NCBI GenBank assembly: GCA_964454005.1
Contig: CAYVQE010000001.1
Span: 1-64,000 of the forward strand
Origin: CAYVQE01 sp964454005
GTDB taxonomy: Bacteria > Myxococcota > B64-G9
DNA: 64,000 bases
Direction of reading: 5' to 3'
How positions within the stretch are numbered: the first letter of the stretch is position 1; every line of letters starts with the position of its first letter. The notes under the pieces were generated by a model. That model worked only from the letters and a program-made list of their open reading frames with translations, did no database searches and had not been told where the DNA came from. Positions 1 to 8,014 of this stretch are shown here, piece after piece. The position numbers were made by a program, and so were the translations under genes.

Positions 1-275
1 GAACTCGACTGCTTGTCAGCTTTGAGGGCCTTGGCCTACGGGGAACTTCAGCCTAGCATGCAACCCGCAACCGATGCGATTGACGCCGGCCGCTCTCGTT
101 CACTACCATCGAAGCGTGCATCCGAGGCACACCGGTTACCGGGCGACCGAGAGCGAGCTGGGCTTCAGAGAGCCCAGGCGGAGAACAAAAGCGCTTTTGC
201 TCATGGCCTTCGAGCCCGAGATGGTTTTGGTATCGCTGCGCACCGGAGGCCGTTGATCGACAGAGGAGTGAGAGG
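1..275. other. No recognisable gene
   Basis: Short open frames exist on both strands, but none has a believable ribosome-binding site, membrane segment or recognisable domain. Probably the 3' flank of something outside the window plus the upstream region of the gene that begins at 276. Confidence 0.4.
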
Positions 276-836
276 ATGGAGCTGGAGGGGACGAAGACGG
301 TCTTGTGGCTGGTGGGTGGGGTGGCCAACCTGGCGCTGCTGGTGGGGCTGGGGCTGTTCGCGCTGCGGCGGCCGTCGCGGCGGGCGCCGCTGGTGGCTGC
401 GGCGGTGGCGCTGGCCGGGCTGCTGGGGGTGCTGGCGGCCACCTGGTGGACGCAGGTCGAGCAGCGCGAGGCCAGGCAGGCGGCGCTGGCCGGGGCCGAG
501 CCGTGGACGGCGGTCGAGCTGGCCAACGCCGGTGCGCTGGCCGAGGCCCGGACCGCCCGGCTGGGCCTGTGGCTGGCCCTGCTGCCGGCGCTGGCCGGCA
601 CCGTCTTCAGCGCCTGGGGCCTGCTGGGCCGGCCGGCCGCAGCGCAGTCCGGGCCGGCCGGGCAGGGCGAGCCCGCCGAACCGAACGCGCCGGTGCCGGC
701 CCGGCGCCGGAGCCGGCTGGCCGCGGTGCTGACCATCGCTTTCACCACCGCCGGCTGCGGTCTGGCCCTGCTGGCGCTGGTGGACTTCCTGCGCTTCGAG
801 TCGTTCTTCGCCCTGCTGCTGATGCGGCTGCAATGA
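276..836 (+). CDS. Small polytopic membrane protein
   Basis: 186 residues. The ATG is preceded by a purine-rich GAGGAGTGAGAGG. Four hydrophobic stretches are visible, roughly residues 8-28, 38-55, 105-122 and 150-180, with an Arg-rich, Pro/Ala-rich linker before the last. I do not recognise the family. It lies 10 bp before another polytopic protein (847) and upstream of an ExbD-like protein, so the three may form an inner-membrane complex related to the TolQR/ExbBD energisers. That role is inferred from the neighbour only; no TolQ/ExbB signature is visible in this protein. Confidence 0.7.
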   Translation: MELEGTKTVLWLVGGVANLALLVGLGLFALRRPSRRAPLVAAAVALAGLLGVLAATWWTQVEQREARQAALAGAEPWTAVELANAGALAEARTARLGLWLALLPALAGTVFSAWGLLGRPAAAQSGPAGQGEPAEPNAPVPARRRSRLAAVLTIAFTTAGCGLALLALVDFLRFESFFALLLMRLQ

Positions 837-846
837 GGGGGGGGCC

Positions 847-1542
847 ATGCTCGACAGCCTGGTTCTATCCTGGGCCTGCGTGCCGCTGCTGGCCGGCGGC
901 GGGGCCTTGTGCATCATCGTGTTGCTGCAGTTGGTGAAGCTGTGGCGCCGGCCGAGCGGCGAAAAGGGCGAGCGCTCGGCCGGCCGGCGTCTGGCCACCT
1001 TGTCGGCGACGGCGGTGTTTTCGCTGGCAGCGGTCGCCTGGCTGATGCTGCAGATCAGCCTGGCCGCCCGCATCGGCCTTTACGAGGCCTTTTTCACGGC
1101 GTTGGACGGAGCCCTGCAGGCCATCTCCCTTTCCAGCGGTATCGTCGACTACCTGAGCTACCGCTTCATCGGCGGCGGACTGGTCCTATTGATCGCTGTC
1201 TTCGGGCTGCTGGCGGTGCTGATTCGCTGGCGGCGGCTGCGGCGGACCGGCCAGCGAGCGGGGCTTCGCCTGGCGGCTGGAGCCGGGCTGTGCTCGGCCA
1301 TGCTGGTCGTGGCGGCCGGGTTGCTGTTCGATTGGTGGGAACACATTCAGGCCTTCGAGGTCATCGGGTATGCCGACGCGGCCGAAAAACGAAGCCTGCT
1401 GTTCGAAGCCTTGTCCGCCATGACCGGCTTGGAGCCCTTCGGTTGGCTGGCCCTGGCGCTGCTGGCCGGCACCGGGCTGGCGGCGGCCGCGGGGGCCTGG
1501 CGCGGCCGCGCATCGAGCGCAGCTCGCCCGCTCGGTCGTTGA
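847..1542 (+). CDS. Polytopic membrane protein, possible partner of the ExbD-like protein
   Basis: 231 residues. The ATG follows a G-rich ribosome-binding site (GAGGGGGGGG). About five membrane segments, near residues 7-29, 48-70, 98-121, 137-160 and 194-216. The frame ends at TGA 1540-1542, but the same frame then runs open without interruption through the next gene to 2253, and the first residues after the TGA form a sixth hydrophobic helix. Either the stop separates two genes, or it is a mutation, sequencing error or readthrough site inside one 468-residue protein. Family not recognised. Confidence 0.65.
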   Translation: MLDSLVLSWACVPLLAGGGALCIIVLLQLVKLWRRPSGEKGERSAGRRLATLSATAVFSLAAVAWLMLQISLAARIGLYEAFFTALDGALQAISLSSGIVDYLSYRFIGGGLVLLIAVFGLLAVLIRWRRLRRTGQRAGLRLAAGAGLCSAMLVVAAGLLFDWWEHIQAFEVIGYADAAEKRSLLFEALSAMTGLEPFGWLALALLAGTGLAAAAGAWRGRASSAARPLGR

Positions 1543-1563
1543 GCGCTGGCCGTCGGCCTGCTG

Positions 1564-2253
1564 GTGCTGGCCTGCGGCGCCGGCCTGTTCGCGCTCACCC
1601 GGGCCCACGACAGCGACGCCGACCGGATCGAGGAGATCTTCGCGCCCCGCGACGAGACCTTGTATACCGATATCTTCTCGGCAGATCCGCGGATCCATCC
1701 GCCTGTGCTCGAAAACGTACGGGCCGTGGAACGGGCCCCGGCCATCGCGGTCGAAGGCCAGCTGATCGTGCTCGATGGTCTCCCGGTGGGCCGGGTGGAC
1801 GACTGGAACAGCGGGACAGCCGGGGTGATCCCGGATATGGCGTCCCGGCTGGCCCGGCTGGCCGAGCAGTACCGGCTGCTGCACCCGGGCCGCGATGCGC
1901 TGGATCGCATCAGTCTGCACCTCGATCGGCACCTGCCCGGCCGGGTGGTGCACGCCATCCTGCTGACCTGTCACCGGGCGGGCTATACCCGGCCGCAGCT
2001 GGCCGGCGCCGCGCTGCAGCGCTTCGATTCGGCGGTGCTGGGCGAACAGCACGGCCACGCCATCGCCTTCGACTTCATCCCCTTCGAGCTGATCGGCCAG
2101 CCGCGCCCGGCAGCGTTGGCCCCGCCCGCCGCAGCCCCGGCGCAGGCGGGTGAGACCCTGGGCGCCTGGGCGAAGAAACTCGACGCGGCGGCCGGGCGGG
2201 GCCGCGTGGCGGTCTGGGTCGAGCGGCGCCGACCCGAGGGCAGGGACCGCTGA
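1564..2253 (+). CDS. ExbD/TolR-like periplasmic domain protein
   Basis: From the GTG at 1564 it is 229 residues. A CTG at 1546 would give a complete N-terminal membrane helix, but no ribosome-binding site precedes either codon. After the helix comes a soluble region that reads like ExbD/TolR: a short beta hairpin (IAVEGQLIVLDGLPVG), a helix, then ISLHLDRHLPGRVV followed by a helix ending HRAGYTRPQLA, matching the usual 'D..vpygrvv...ragf' pattern. ExbD/TolR proteins couple proton flow through ExbB/TolQ to envelope work. The frame is continuous with the preceding membrane gene except for one TGA. Assignment is from pattern only. Confidence 0.5.
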   Translation: MLACGAGLFALTRAHDSDADRIEEIFAPRDETLYTDIFSADPRIHPPVLENVRAVERAPAIAVEGQLIVLDGLPVGRVDDWNSGTAGVIPDMASRLARLAEQYRLLHPGRDALDRISLHLDRHLPGRVVHAILLTCHRAGYTRPQLAGAALQRFDSAVLGEQHGHAIAFDFIPFELIGQPRPAALAPPAAAPAQAGETLGAWAKKLDAAAGRGRVAVWVERRRPEGRDR

Positions 2254-2271
2254 ATCGCGGCCGCGGTGGGC

Positions 2272-2583
2272 TCAATCCCTTTCCGGTGGCTCGTCTTCGG
2301 CCGGCGCGTCCGGCGGCTTGTCGCGGATGACTTCTATCTTGCAGGAGGTGATCAGCGCGGCCATGGCGCCCAGGGCGGCCAGCACCGGGGCCAGCAGGGT
2401 GACCGCCCCGCCCACGGCCACCGCGCCGGTCAAAGGCACCTCCATCAAGCTGGTGCCGTCGTCGCGCCGGATGATCACCCGGCGCACGTTGCCCTCGCGC
2501 ACCAGCCGGCGCACGTTGTCGACCAGATCGCTGCCCAGCGCCTCGAACTCCTCGCTGAACGTCTGTCCGTCCTTGTCGCGCAT
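2272..2583 (-). CDS. DUF4342 domain protein
   Basis: 103 residues, converging with the ExbD-like gene (18 bp between stops). ATG at 2583 was chosen because GGAGGTGG sits six bases upstream; the frame stays open further upstream but shows no second site. The N-terminal half is a charged helix (EEFEALGSDLVDNVRRL), followed by VRRVIIRRDDGTSLMEVPL and a hydrophobic glycine/alanine segment with a single Cys (ITSCKIEV). This is the layout of the DUF4342 family, small proteins of unknown function common in Firmicutes, Chloroflexi and delta-proteobacteria. The last 15 residues are acidic and probably disordered. Confidence 0.7.
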   Translation of the reverse strand: MRDKDGQTFSEEFEALGSDLVDNVRRLVREGNVRRVIIRRDDGTSLMEVPLTGAVAVGGAVTLLAPVLAALGAMAALITSCKIEVIRDKPPDAPAEDEPPERD

Positions 2584-2759
2584 GCCACCTCCCCGGGCCA
2601 GCCACCGCTCGCGGACCGTGCCGCTGCCCGGCGACCAGCATGCCGTCTCGGACCCCGATGTGTCCAGTCGCACAGCCCGGATCAACCGCGACCGGGCCCA
2701 GCCACCGAGCGCTGATGCGATTTGGCGGAACGCGGTTTTGACGGCCGGCTCGCGGCCGG

Positions 2760-2789
2760 TTGTGCTCGACCGCCGACTTTGAGTATGGT
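2760..2789 (+). promoter_or_regulatory. Possible promoter of the defence island
   Basis: TTGTGC (2760-2765), an 18-bp spacer and TATGGT (2784-2789), about 58 bp before the ATG of the HTH gene. It lies in the 264-bp divergent gap between DUF4342 and the island. A competing TTGACG at 2738 has a poor -10. Weak consensus match only. Confidence 0.3.
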
Positions 2790-2847
2790 GCCATTTGCTG
2801 GAGCGCGGTGCTTCGGCATGCCCTCTATTGCGCGGAGCACGGCAGAG

Positions 2848-3498
2848 ATGAGCGAGAAAACACACGAGGTGCTGACCATCAGGGAGATCGCAGAGCTACT
2901 GAAGCTGGCCGAGAAGACCGTCTACTCGATGACGCAGCGGGGCGAGCTGTCGATGTTCAAGGCCCGCGGCCAGTGGTGCATGCACCGGACCGACTTCGAC
3001 GAATGGATGGCCCAGCCAAGACGACAGGCTGACCTTACCGACTGGCGCGAGCATGAGAGGCAACTTGAACTTCTGGATTTGCCTGGGGAGAACTTCCTCC
3101 GCTATGACAGCAAAGGAGAGGTCCCGAGCCAGATCCCCAGTTACCTGTCAAGCAACTTCAGAGAACTGCGGAACCTCGGCAAGGATGATGCTGCTCTTCG
3201 AGTCAAGACCAAAGTCCGGTGGTACGTCCCGGATCCACGCAGGGCTGGAAATCTCGAGAAGCTCCGTGAGCGGGCACTCTTGCGGGAATTCGCAGAGTAC
3301 CGAGATTCGGAGCAGCGAACGCTAAGAGTCTTTCGACTTGAGGCCGTTCGCGCCGGTTCCAAGAGGGCGTGGCAGGAGCAAGATTACGCCACGATCATCG
3401 CGGTCGCCCGCAAGATCCCGGAGAATGTCCTCCAGGAGGACCCCAAGCTCCTGATGTGGTTCGACCAGGCCATGACGCGCAGCGAGAGGGAGATGTGA
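2848..3498 (+). CDS. Excisionase-type HTH protein of a PHP-ATPase defence island
   Basis: 216 residues from ATG 2848; the upstream in-frame residues look non-coding. Residues about 8-52 form a MerR/excisionase-type winged helix (LTIREIAELLKLAEKTVY ... GQWCMHRTDFDEWM), the fold used by phage Xis and by many DNA-targeting modules. The remaining 160 residues are charged with no motif I recognise. Its stop is 2 bp before the GTG of the PHP-ATPase, so the two are very likely translationally coupled. It may guide the ATPase to DNA or regulate the island; neither is shown. The DNA here is noticeably less GC-rich than its surroundings. Confidence 0.75.
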   Translation: MSEKTHEVLTIREIAELLKLAEKTVYSMTQRGELSMFKARGQWCMHRTDFDEWMAQPRRQADLTDWREHERQLELLDLPGENFLRYDSKGEVPSQIPSYLSSNFRELRNLGKDDAALRVKTKVRWYVPDPRRAGNLEKLRERALLREFAEYRDSEQRTLRVFRLEAVRAGSKRAWQEQDYATIIAVARKIPENVLQEDPKLLMWFDQAMTRSEREM

Positions 3499-3500
3499 CC

Positions 3501-6260
3501 GTGTCGACGTGGGAATGGAACGGGGCGCGGTGGTGGAAGTTCGATCTCCACACACACACGCCTGCGTCTGATGACTACGGGAAAGGATCGAACCAAGCCG
3601 AACTCAAGCAACTCACGCCGAGGGAGTGGCTCCTCGGCTACATGCGTGCGGGCATCGACTGCGTAGCAATTACCGATCACAACAGCGGCTCCTGGATCGA
3701 CGATCTTTTGAACGCCCTTGGGAAACTCGAGCGAAAGCCGCCAAATGGCTTTCGGCCGATCCACCTGTTCCCCGGTGTCGAGATCTCAGTCAACGGTGGC
3801 GTTCACCTCCTCGCTGTCCTGGCACTCGACAAGACCACGTCGGACGTCGACACGCTCTTGGGCGCTGTTGGATTCTCGGGAACGAAGGGCGCTAGCGGAA
3901 GCGTCACGTCCAAGTCGTTCGGAGATGTCGTGGCGGAGGTGGTGCGAGCCGGCGGGATCGCAATCCCAGCCCACGTGGACGGCGACAATGCGCTCTTCCG
4001 TCTAACGGGAACCACGCTGGCACAGGCCTTGAGCTGCAATAGGGTCTTCGCGATGGAGGTCCTGGACCCCAGCCAGCCGAAGCCCGCTGCCTACACAGAA
4101 AAGAAGCTCGACTGGACCGAGGTCCTTGGCTCCGACTCACACCATCCATCCGGCAATCAAGGCCAGCAGTTTCCTGGGAGCCATTTCACCTGGGTCAAGA
4201 TGGGCTCGCCGAGCCTGGAGGGACTATGGCTTGCACTTCTCGACGGGCCGCTCTCCGTGCGTCGTTCCAAAGACGAGACCGGGGATCCTAACGAACATGC
4301 TGCGCTCGTCTTGGAGGAGATCCAGGTATCCAACGCCCGGTTCGTGGGCCGGGCGAACCCATTCACCTTGAAGTTGAATCCCTGGATGAACGCCATCATT
4401 GGTGGTCGAGGCACGGGAAAGTCGTCCCTGATCGAGTTCCTTCGACTCGCCTTGCGGCGGGACGAAGAGCTACCGGAGGAGTTGAAGCCCGAGTTCGAGA
4501 AGTACGCCAAGGTTTACCCGAGTCGCGAGGATGGCGGGCTGCTGAACGATGAAACCGCCATTCGCGCGGTTTACCGCAAGAACGGCTCCCGATTTCGAGT
4601 CCAGTGGAACCCGGGTGCCACTTTGAACCCCATCGAGGAGGAGACAGACGGAACGTGGCGCCGCGCAGAGGGCGACGTTGTTCAGCGCTTCCCGATTCGG
4701 ATGTACAGCCAGAAGCAGATCTTTCACCTCGCAAAGACGCCGATGGCCCTTCTCCGGGTCGTGGATGAGGCGCCCGATGTGGATCGTCGATCATGGGAGA
4801 CGCGATGGAAGGAGGAAGAGAGCCGATTTCTCTCGCTGCGGGCGAAGGCCAGGGAGATCGAAGCCGGCTTATCCGAGGAGGCTCGCCTCAAGGGCGAGCT
4901 GGACGACGTGAAGCGGAAGCTAACGATCTTCGAGGAGGCCGGTCACGCTGACGTCCTGAAGTCCTTCCAGAAGCGCCAGCGCCAGCAACGGGCTGTCGAG
5001 AGCTGGGAGGAAGCGTGGGCAGACACGGGAGAACGGCTGCGTGCGGTGGCGAACGAACTCGTACCGGATGCCCTGAGTGATGCGTCTCTGAACACGGAGT
5101 CCGAAGAGGACGCGAAGCTCTGCGAGAGGGCCGCGGCGGCGCGAGGTGGCCTGGATTCGATCCTCCAGCAGCTCGAGACACTGGCGCGTGAAGCCGACAG
5201 CATCCTGGCCAGGTGGCGTACAGCACGGGACGATTCGGCCTGGAAGGAGGCAGTCGATGCGGCTGGGCAGGCATATAACTCCTTGCGAGAGCGACTCACC
5301 GAGAAGGGCGCGGGAGACCCATCGGCCTACGGCGAGCTTGTCCAGCGCCGTCAATCCATTGAAATGCGCCTCAAGGAACTGGGGGACCGCAGGAAGCAGG
5401 TCACGAGTCTGCGTGAACAAGCAGCCGGAAGTTTGAATCAGCTCCTGGAGATGCGGCGTGAGCTGACCGAGTCTCGCCGCTCCTTCCTCGCTGACGTTTT
5501 GAGCGAGAACGACTACGTTCGCATCACGGTCGTTCCATATGGCGCACGAGAGACTGTCGAGGCCGAGTTCCGCAAGCTTCTCCAGAGAGAGAGCGGGGGC
5601 TTCGAGAAGGACATCGGGTCACCCGACGGCGGAGGTCTACTCGGCGGGATCTATAAGGGGTCGGAAGGCATCGAGAAGTCACTCGAGGACGTCAAGGAGC
5701 GGGTCAGGCGGATCGCCGCGGGCTCTCATGACTCGGTCGATCTGGGGGATCAACGCTTCGCCAAACACATCCGAAAGCTCCTTCCCGAGGCTCTTGATCG
5801 ACTTGACCTGTGGTTCCCGGAGGACTCTCTCGCCGTACAGTACAGCCCGACCGGAGATGGCCAAAACCTGCGGTCGATAGAGGAGGGTTCGCCTGGCCAG
5901 AAGACCGCTGCCCTGCTGGCATTTCTACTCTCATACGGCGAAGAGCCCCTTGTATTGGACCAGCCTGAGGACGACCTGGACAACCACCTGATCTACGAGC
6001 TGATCGTGACTCAGCTCCGAGAGGTCAAGCAAAACCGCCAGATCATCGTCGTCACACACAGCCCCAACATTGTGGTGAACGGCGACGCTGAACTGGTCGC
6101 GGCACTGACGGCTCGGAACGGCGAAACGCATAAGGAGTGCGAAGGGAGCCTTCAGGAGAGAAAGGTCAGGGACACGATCTGTGAGGTCATGGAGGGCGGG
6201 CGCGATGCCTTCGATGAGCGCTACCGTCGCATCGCACTGGAGGTGAAACGCCATGTTTGA
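3501..6260 (+). CDS. PHP domain-SMC-like ATPase, Ppl/TrlF-type defence protein
   Basis: 919 residues from GTG 3501 (GAGAGGGAG eight bases upstream; GTG 3495 is an alternative). Residues about 10-270 are a PHP-family metal-dependent phosphoesterase: FDLHTHTPASDDYG, AITDHNSGS, FPGVEIS, IPAHVDGDN and VLGSDSHHP supply the usual His/Asp metal ligands. A P-loop follows (IIGGRGTGKSSLIEF), then roughly 300 residues of coiled coil, then Walker B (PLVLDQPEDDLDN) and a switch His (VVTHSPN), i.e. an SMC/RecN-like split ATPase. The same domain order defines the single-gene anti-phage protein Ppl described in a 2020 screen of defence genes (Gao and colleagues) and the TrlF-family ATPases in databases. Likely role: an ATP-gated nuclease or phosphatase acting on foreign DNA. 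Overlaps the next gene by 8 bp. Confidence 0.85.
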   Translation: MSTWEWNGARWWKFDLHTHTPASDDYGKGSNQAELKQLTPREWLLGYMRAGIDCVAITDHNSGSWIDDLLNALGKLERKPPNGFRPIHLFPGVEISVNGGVHLLAVLALDKTTSDVDTLLGAVGFSGTKGASGSVTSKSFGDVVAEVVRAGGIAIPAHVDGDNALFRLTGTTLAQALSCNRVFAMEVLDPSQPKPAAYTEKKLDWTEVLGSDSHHPSGNQGQQFPGSHFTWVKMGSPSLEGLWLALLDGPLSVRRSKDETGDPNEHAALVLEEIQVSNARFVGRANPFTLKLNPWMNAIIGGRGTGKSSLIEFLRLALRRDEELPEELKPEFEKYAKVYPSREDGGLLNDETAIRAVYRKNGSRFRVQWNPGATLNPIEEETDGTWRRAEGDVVQRFPIRMYSQKQIFHLAKTPMALLRVVDEAPDVDRRSWETRWKEEESRFLSLRAKAREIEAGLSEEARLKGELDDVKRKLTIFEEAGHADVLKSFQKRQRQQRAVESWEEAWADTGERLRAVANELVPDALSDASLNTESEEDAKLCERAAAARGGLDSILQQLETLAREADSILARWRTARDDSAWKEAVDAAGQAYNSLRERLTEKGAGDPSAYGELVQRRQSIEMRLKELGDRRKQVTSLREQAAGSLNQLLEMRRELTESRRSFLADVLSENDYVRITVVPYGARETVEAEFRKLLQRESGGFEKDIGSPDGGGLLGGIYKGSEGIEKSLEDVKERVRRIAAGSHDSVDLGDQRFAKHIRKLLPEALDRLDLWFPEDSLAVQYSPTGDGQNLRSIEEGSPGQKTAALLAFLLSYGEEPLVLDQPEDDLDNHLIYELIVTQLREVKQNRQIIVVTHSPNIVVNGDAELVAALTARNGETHKECEGSLQERKVRDTICEVMEGGRDAFDERYRRIALEVKRHV

Positions 6261-7518
6261 CAGCCCCGAGGAACTCCTTCGCAAGATCCGGCTGGGCGAA
6301 GACACGTCTCTGGAGTTCAAGGCCGTCTCGTTTAGCGGAGAGCGCGTGTCCGACCCGAGGCGCGACGATCTTGCCGACGAAATCGCAGCCATCGCCAACA
6401 CCCATGACGGCGTCCTCGTGCTCGGTGTCGATGACAGGACGCGGGACATCCTAGGCCTCCCGCTCGATCGTCTCGAAGCCCTAGAGCGCTATGTCTTCGA
6501 GATCTGTAACGAGAGCATCAAGCCGCCCGTCATGTTCCGCACCTTTCGGATAGAGCTGCCGGACGAGACGGGCGACCTTCAGCCCCTCCTGAAGGTCGAG
6601 ATCCCTCGAAGCCTTTATGTGCACGAAAGCCCAGGAGGCTACTTCCACCGGCAAGGAAGCTCGAAACGGAGGATGCCTCCGGATGTCCTGGCCCGGCTCT
6701 TCCAGCAGCGAAGCCAGGCACGCCTCATCCGTTTCGACGAGCAGGCGGTGCCGGATACGGCGTTCACCGATCTCGACCCGAAGTTGCGGCGCCGCTTCCT
6801 CGGACCCGGTGTCGCGGACGAGGCAACCAGCTTCAGGAAGATGAAGCTTCTGACCGAGGACGATACCGGTCGGGTTCGCGCAACCGTGGCCGGCATCCTG
6901 ATGTGTGCAGCAACGCCTGAACGGTGGCTACCGGGGGCGTTCGTCCAGGCCGTGAGTTACCGCGGCACACACCAGGACTCCAACTACCAGCTCGACGCGA
7001 AGGAGATCACTGGCCCCGTGGACCAGCAGGTGCGGGACGCGCTGGCGTTCGTTCGCAAGAACATGAAGGTGGCGGCCCAAAAGCTACCTGGTCGAGTTGA
7101 AGTCCCGCAGTTCAGCATGCGCGCGGTATTCGAAGCCATCGTGAACGCCGTGGCTCACCGCGACTATTCCATTCATGGGTCGAAGATTCGTCTCTTCCTC
7201 TTCGAGGACCGGATGGAGCTGTATTCGCCGGGGCCGCTCCCGAATACAGTGACCATCGACGCAATCGCCCTCCGGCAGTCGACCAGAAACGAGCTGCTGA
7301 CGACGCTACTGGCGCGGTGCCCCGTCGATGATCCTGCCGGCGAGATCAATCGGCAGTTTTTGATGGAGAAGCGCGGAGATGGCGTGCCGATCATCCTGGA
7401 GGAGAGCCGGAAGCTGTCTGGCCGCGAGCCGGAGTATCGGATACTAGACGATACAGAGGTGCTGCTGACCATCTTCGCGGCCGCACCGCCCGCGGAGGAA
7501 GAGCGCGAGGAGAGCTGA
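6253..7518 (+). CDS. AlbA_2/Schlafen-type ATP-binding protein
   Basis: 421 residues; ATG lies inside the end of the PHP-ATPase (8-bp overlap). Residues about 5-150 match the AlbA_2 (Schlafen AAA_4-like) domain, with the typical LGEDTSLEFKAVSF start and GGYFHRQGSSKRRM later. Residues about 290-370 carry a HATPase_c_4/RecG-like segment, FEAIVNAVAHRDYSIHGSKI and MELYSPGPLPN. This two-domain layout is COG2865, frequent in defence islands as a regulator or effector. The C-terminus is Glu-rich. With the HTH and PHP-ATPase genes it forms a compact operon. The function is not known; ATP binding is inferred from motifs. Confidence 0.82.
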   Translation: MFDSPEELLRKIRLGEDTSLEFKAVSFSGERVSDPRRDDLADEIAAIANTHDGVLVLGVDDRTRDILGLPLDRLEALERYVFEICNESIKPPVMFRTFRIELPDETGDLQPLLKVEIPRSLYVHESPGGYFHRQGSSKRRMPPDVLARLFQQRSQARLIRFDEQAVPDTAFTDLDPKLRRRFLGPGVADEATSFRKMKLLTEDDTGRVRATVAGILMCAATPERWLPGAFVQAVSYRGTHQDSNYQLDAKEITGPVDQQVRDALAFVRKNMKVAAQKLPGRVEVPQFSMRAVFEAIVNAVAHRDYSIHGSKIRLFLFEDRMELYSPGPLPNTVTIDAIALRQSTRNELLTTLLARCPVDDPAGEINRQFLMEKRGDGVPIILEESRKLSGREPEYRILDDTEVLLTIFAAAPPAEEEREES

Positions 7519-7522
7519 ACTC

Positions 7523-7700
7523 ATGTTTCAGCCGGGCGAATAGGCATGGAGCCTCGAACACCAGCAGGTCTGCAGAGTCGTCGAGACCCAGGATCTGTGG
7601 GGCGATGCCTGCTGCCGGGTGTGGGTTCCCGCCAAGGACGCGATCGTTTGTGTGCGGGCGAGCCAACTCCGGCCGCCTGCAGAGACCGCACCACGCGGCT
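7523..7700 (+). pseudogene. Possible remnant of a helicase N-terminus
   Basis: ATG 7523 starts MFQPGE, then an in-frame TAG (7541-7543), after which the frame reads on as AWSLEHQQVCRVVETQ, DLWGDACCRVWVPAKD and AIVCVRASQLRP. The 'cRVv...lWG...cRVW.P..d.vv.v....LrP' pattern resembles the small N-terminal beta domain of SNF2/RapA-like helicases found in defence islands. Beyond about 7700 the frame stays open to 7891 without recognisable similarity. It lies 5 bp after the AlbA_2 stop, in the position of a fourth operon gene. Read as a decayed gene start; the helicase assignment is tentative. Confidence 0.35.
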
Positions 7701-8014
7701 CTGCGTGGCTTTCCTGCCTGACGGTGCGGCCCGGGTCTCGGATGCCTTTAGGTGATTCGAGCCATGAAAAACCGATGAAAACCTACGAAGTACAGCCCTA
7801 CGAGTTGGACGATCCCACAGGGCACTCCCACTTCGCCGTCGGACTGGTCGTATCACGAACTGGCCAAGCAATCGGCGCCGCACACACATAGTCGTACGAT
7901 TTCATGCGGGTAAAACGCTGCATCCGAAGATCATCACACAGAACATCGCATTGACGGATCAGTAGTGGCTACACCCGACCAGATAGGAATCGAATCCACG
8001 GCAGCCGAATACGA
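7701..8014. other. Intergenic; nothing recognised
   Basis: A 37-codon frame starting MKTYEVQPYELDD (near 7780, same frame as the remnant above) is the only suggestive item. Composition is mixed, as in the rest of the island, and this is probably its decayed edge. Confidence 0.35.

Noticed and set aside
1540..1542. Selenocysteine codon at the in-frame TGA
   Set aside because: The following bases give no convincing bacterial SECIS hairpin, and the residue would sit in a linker before a membrane helix rather than at an active site.
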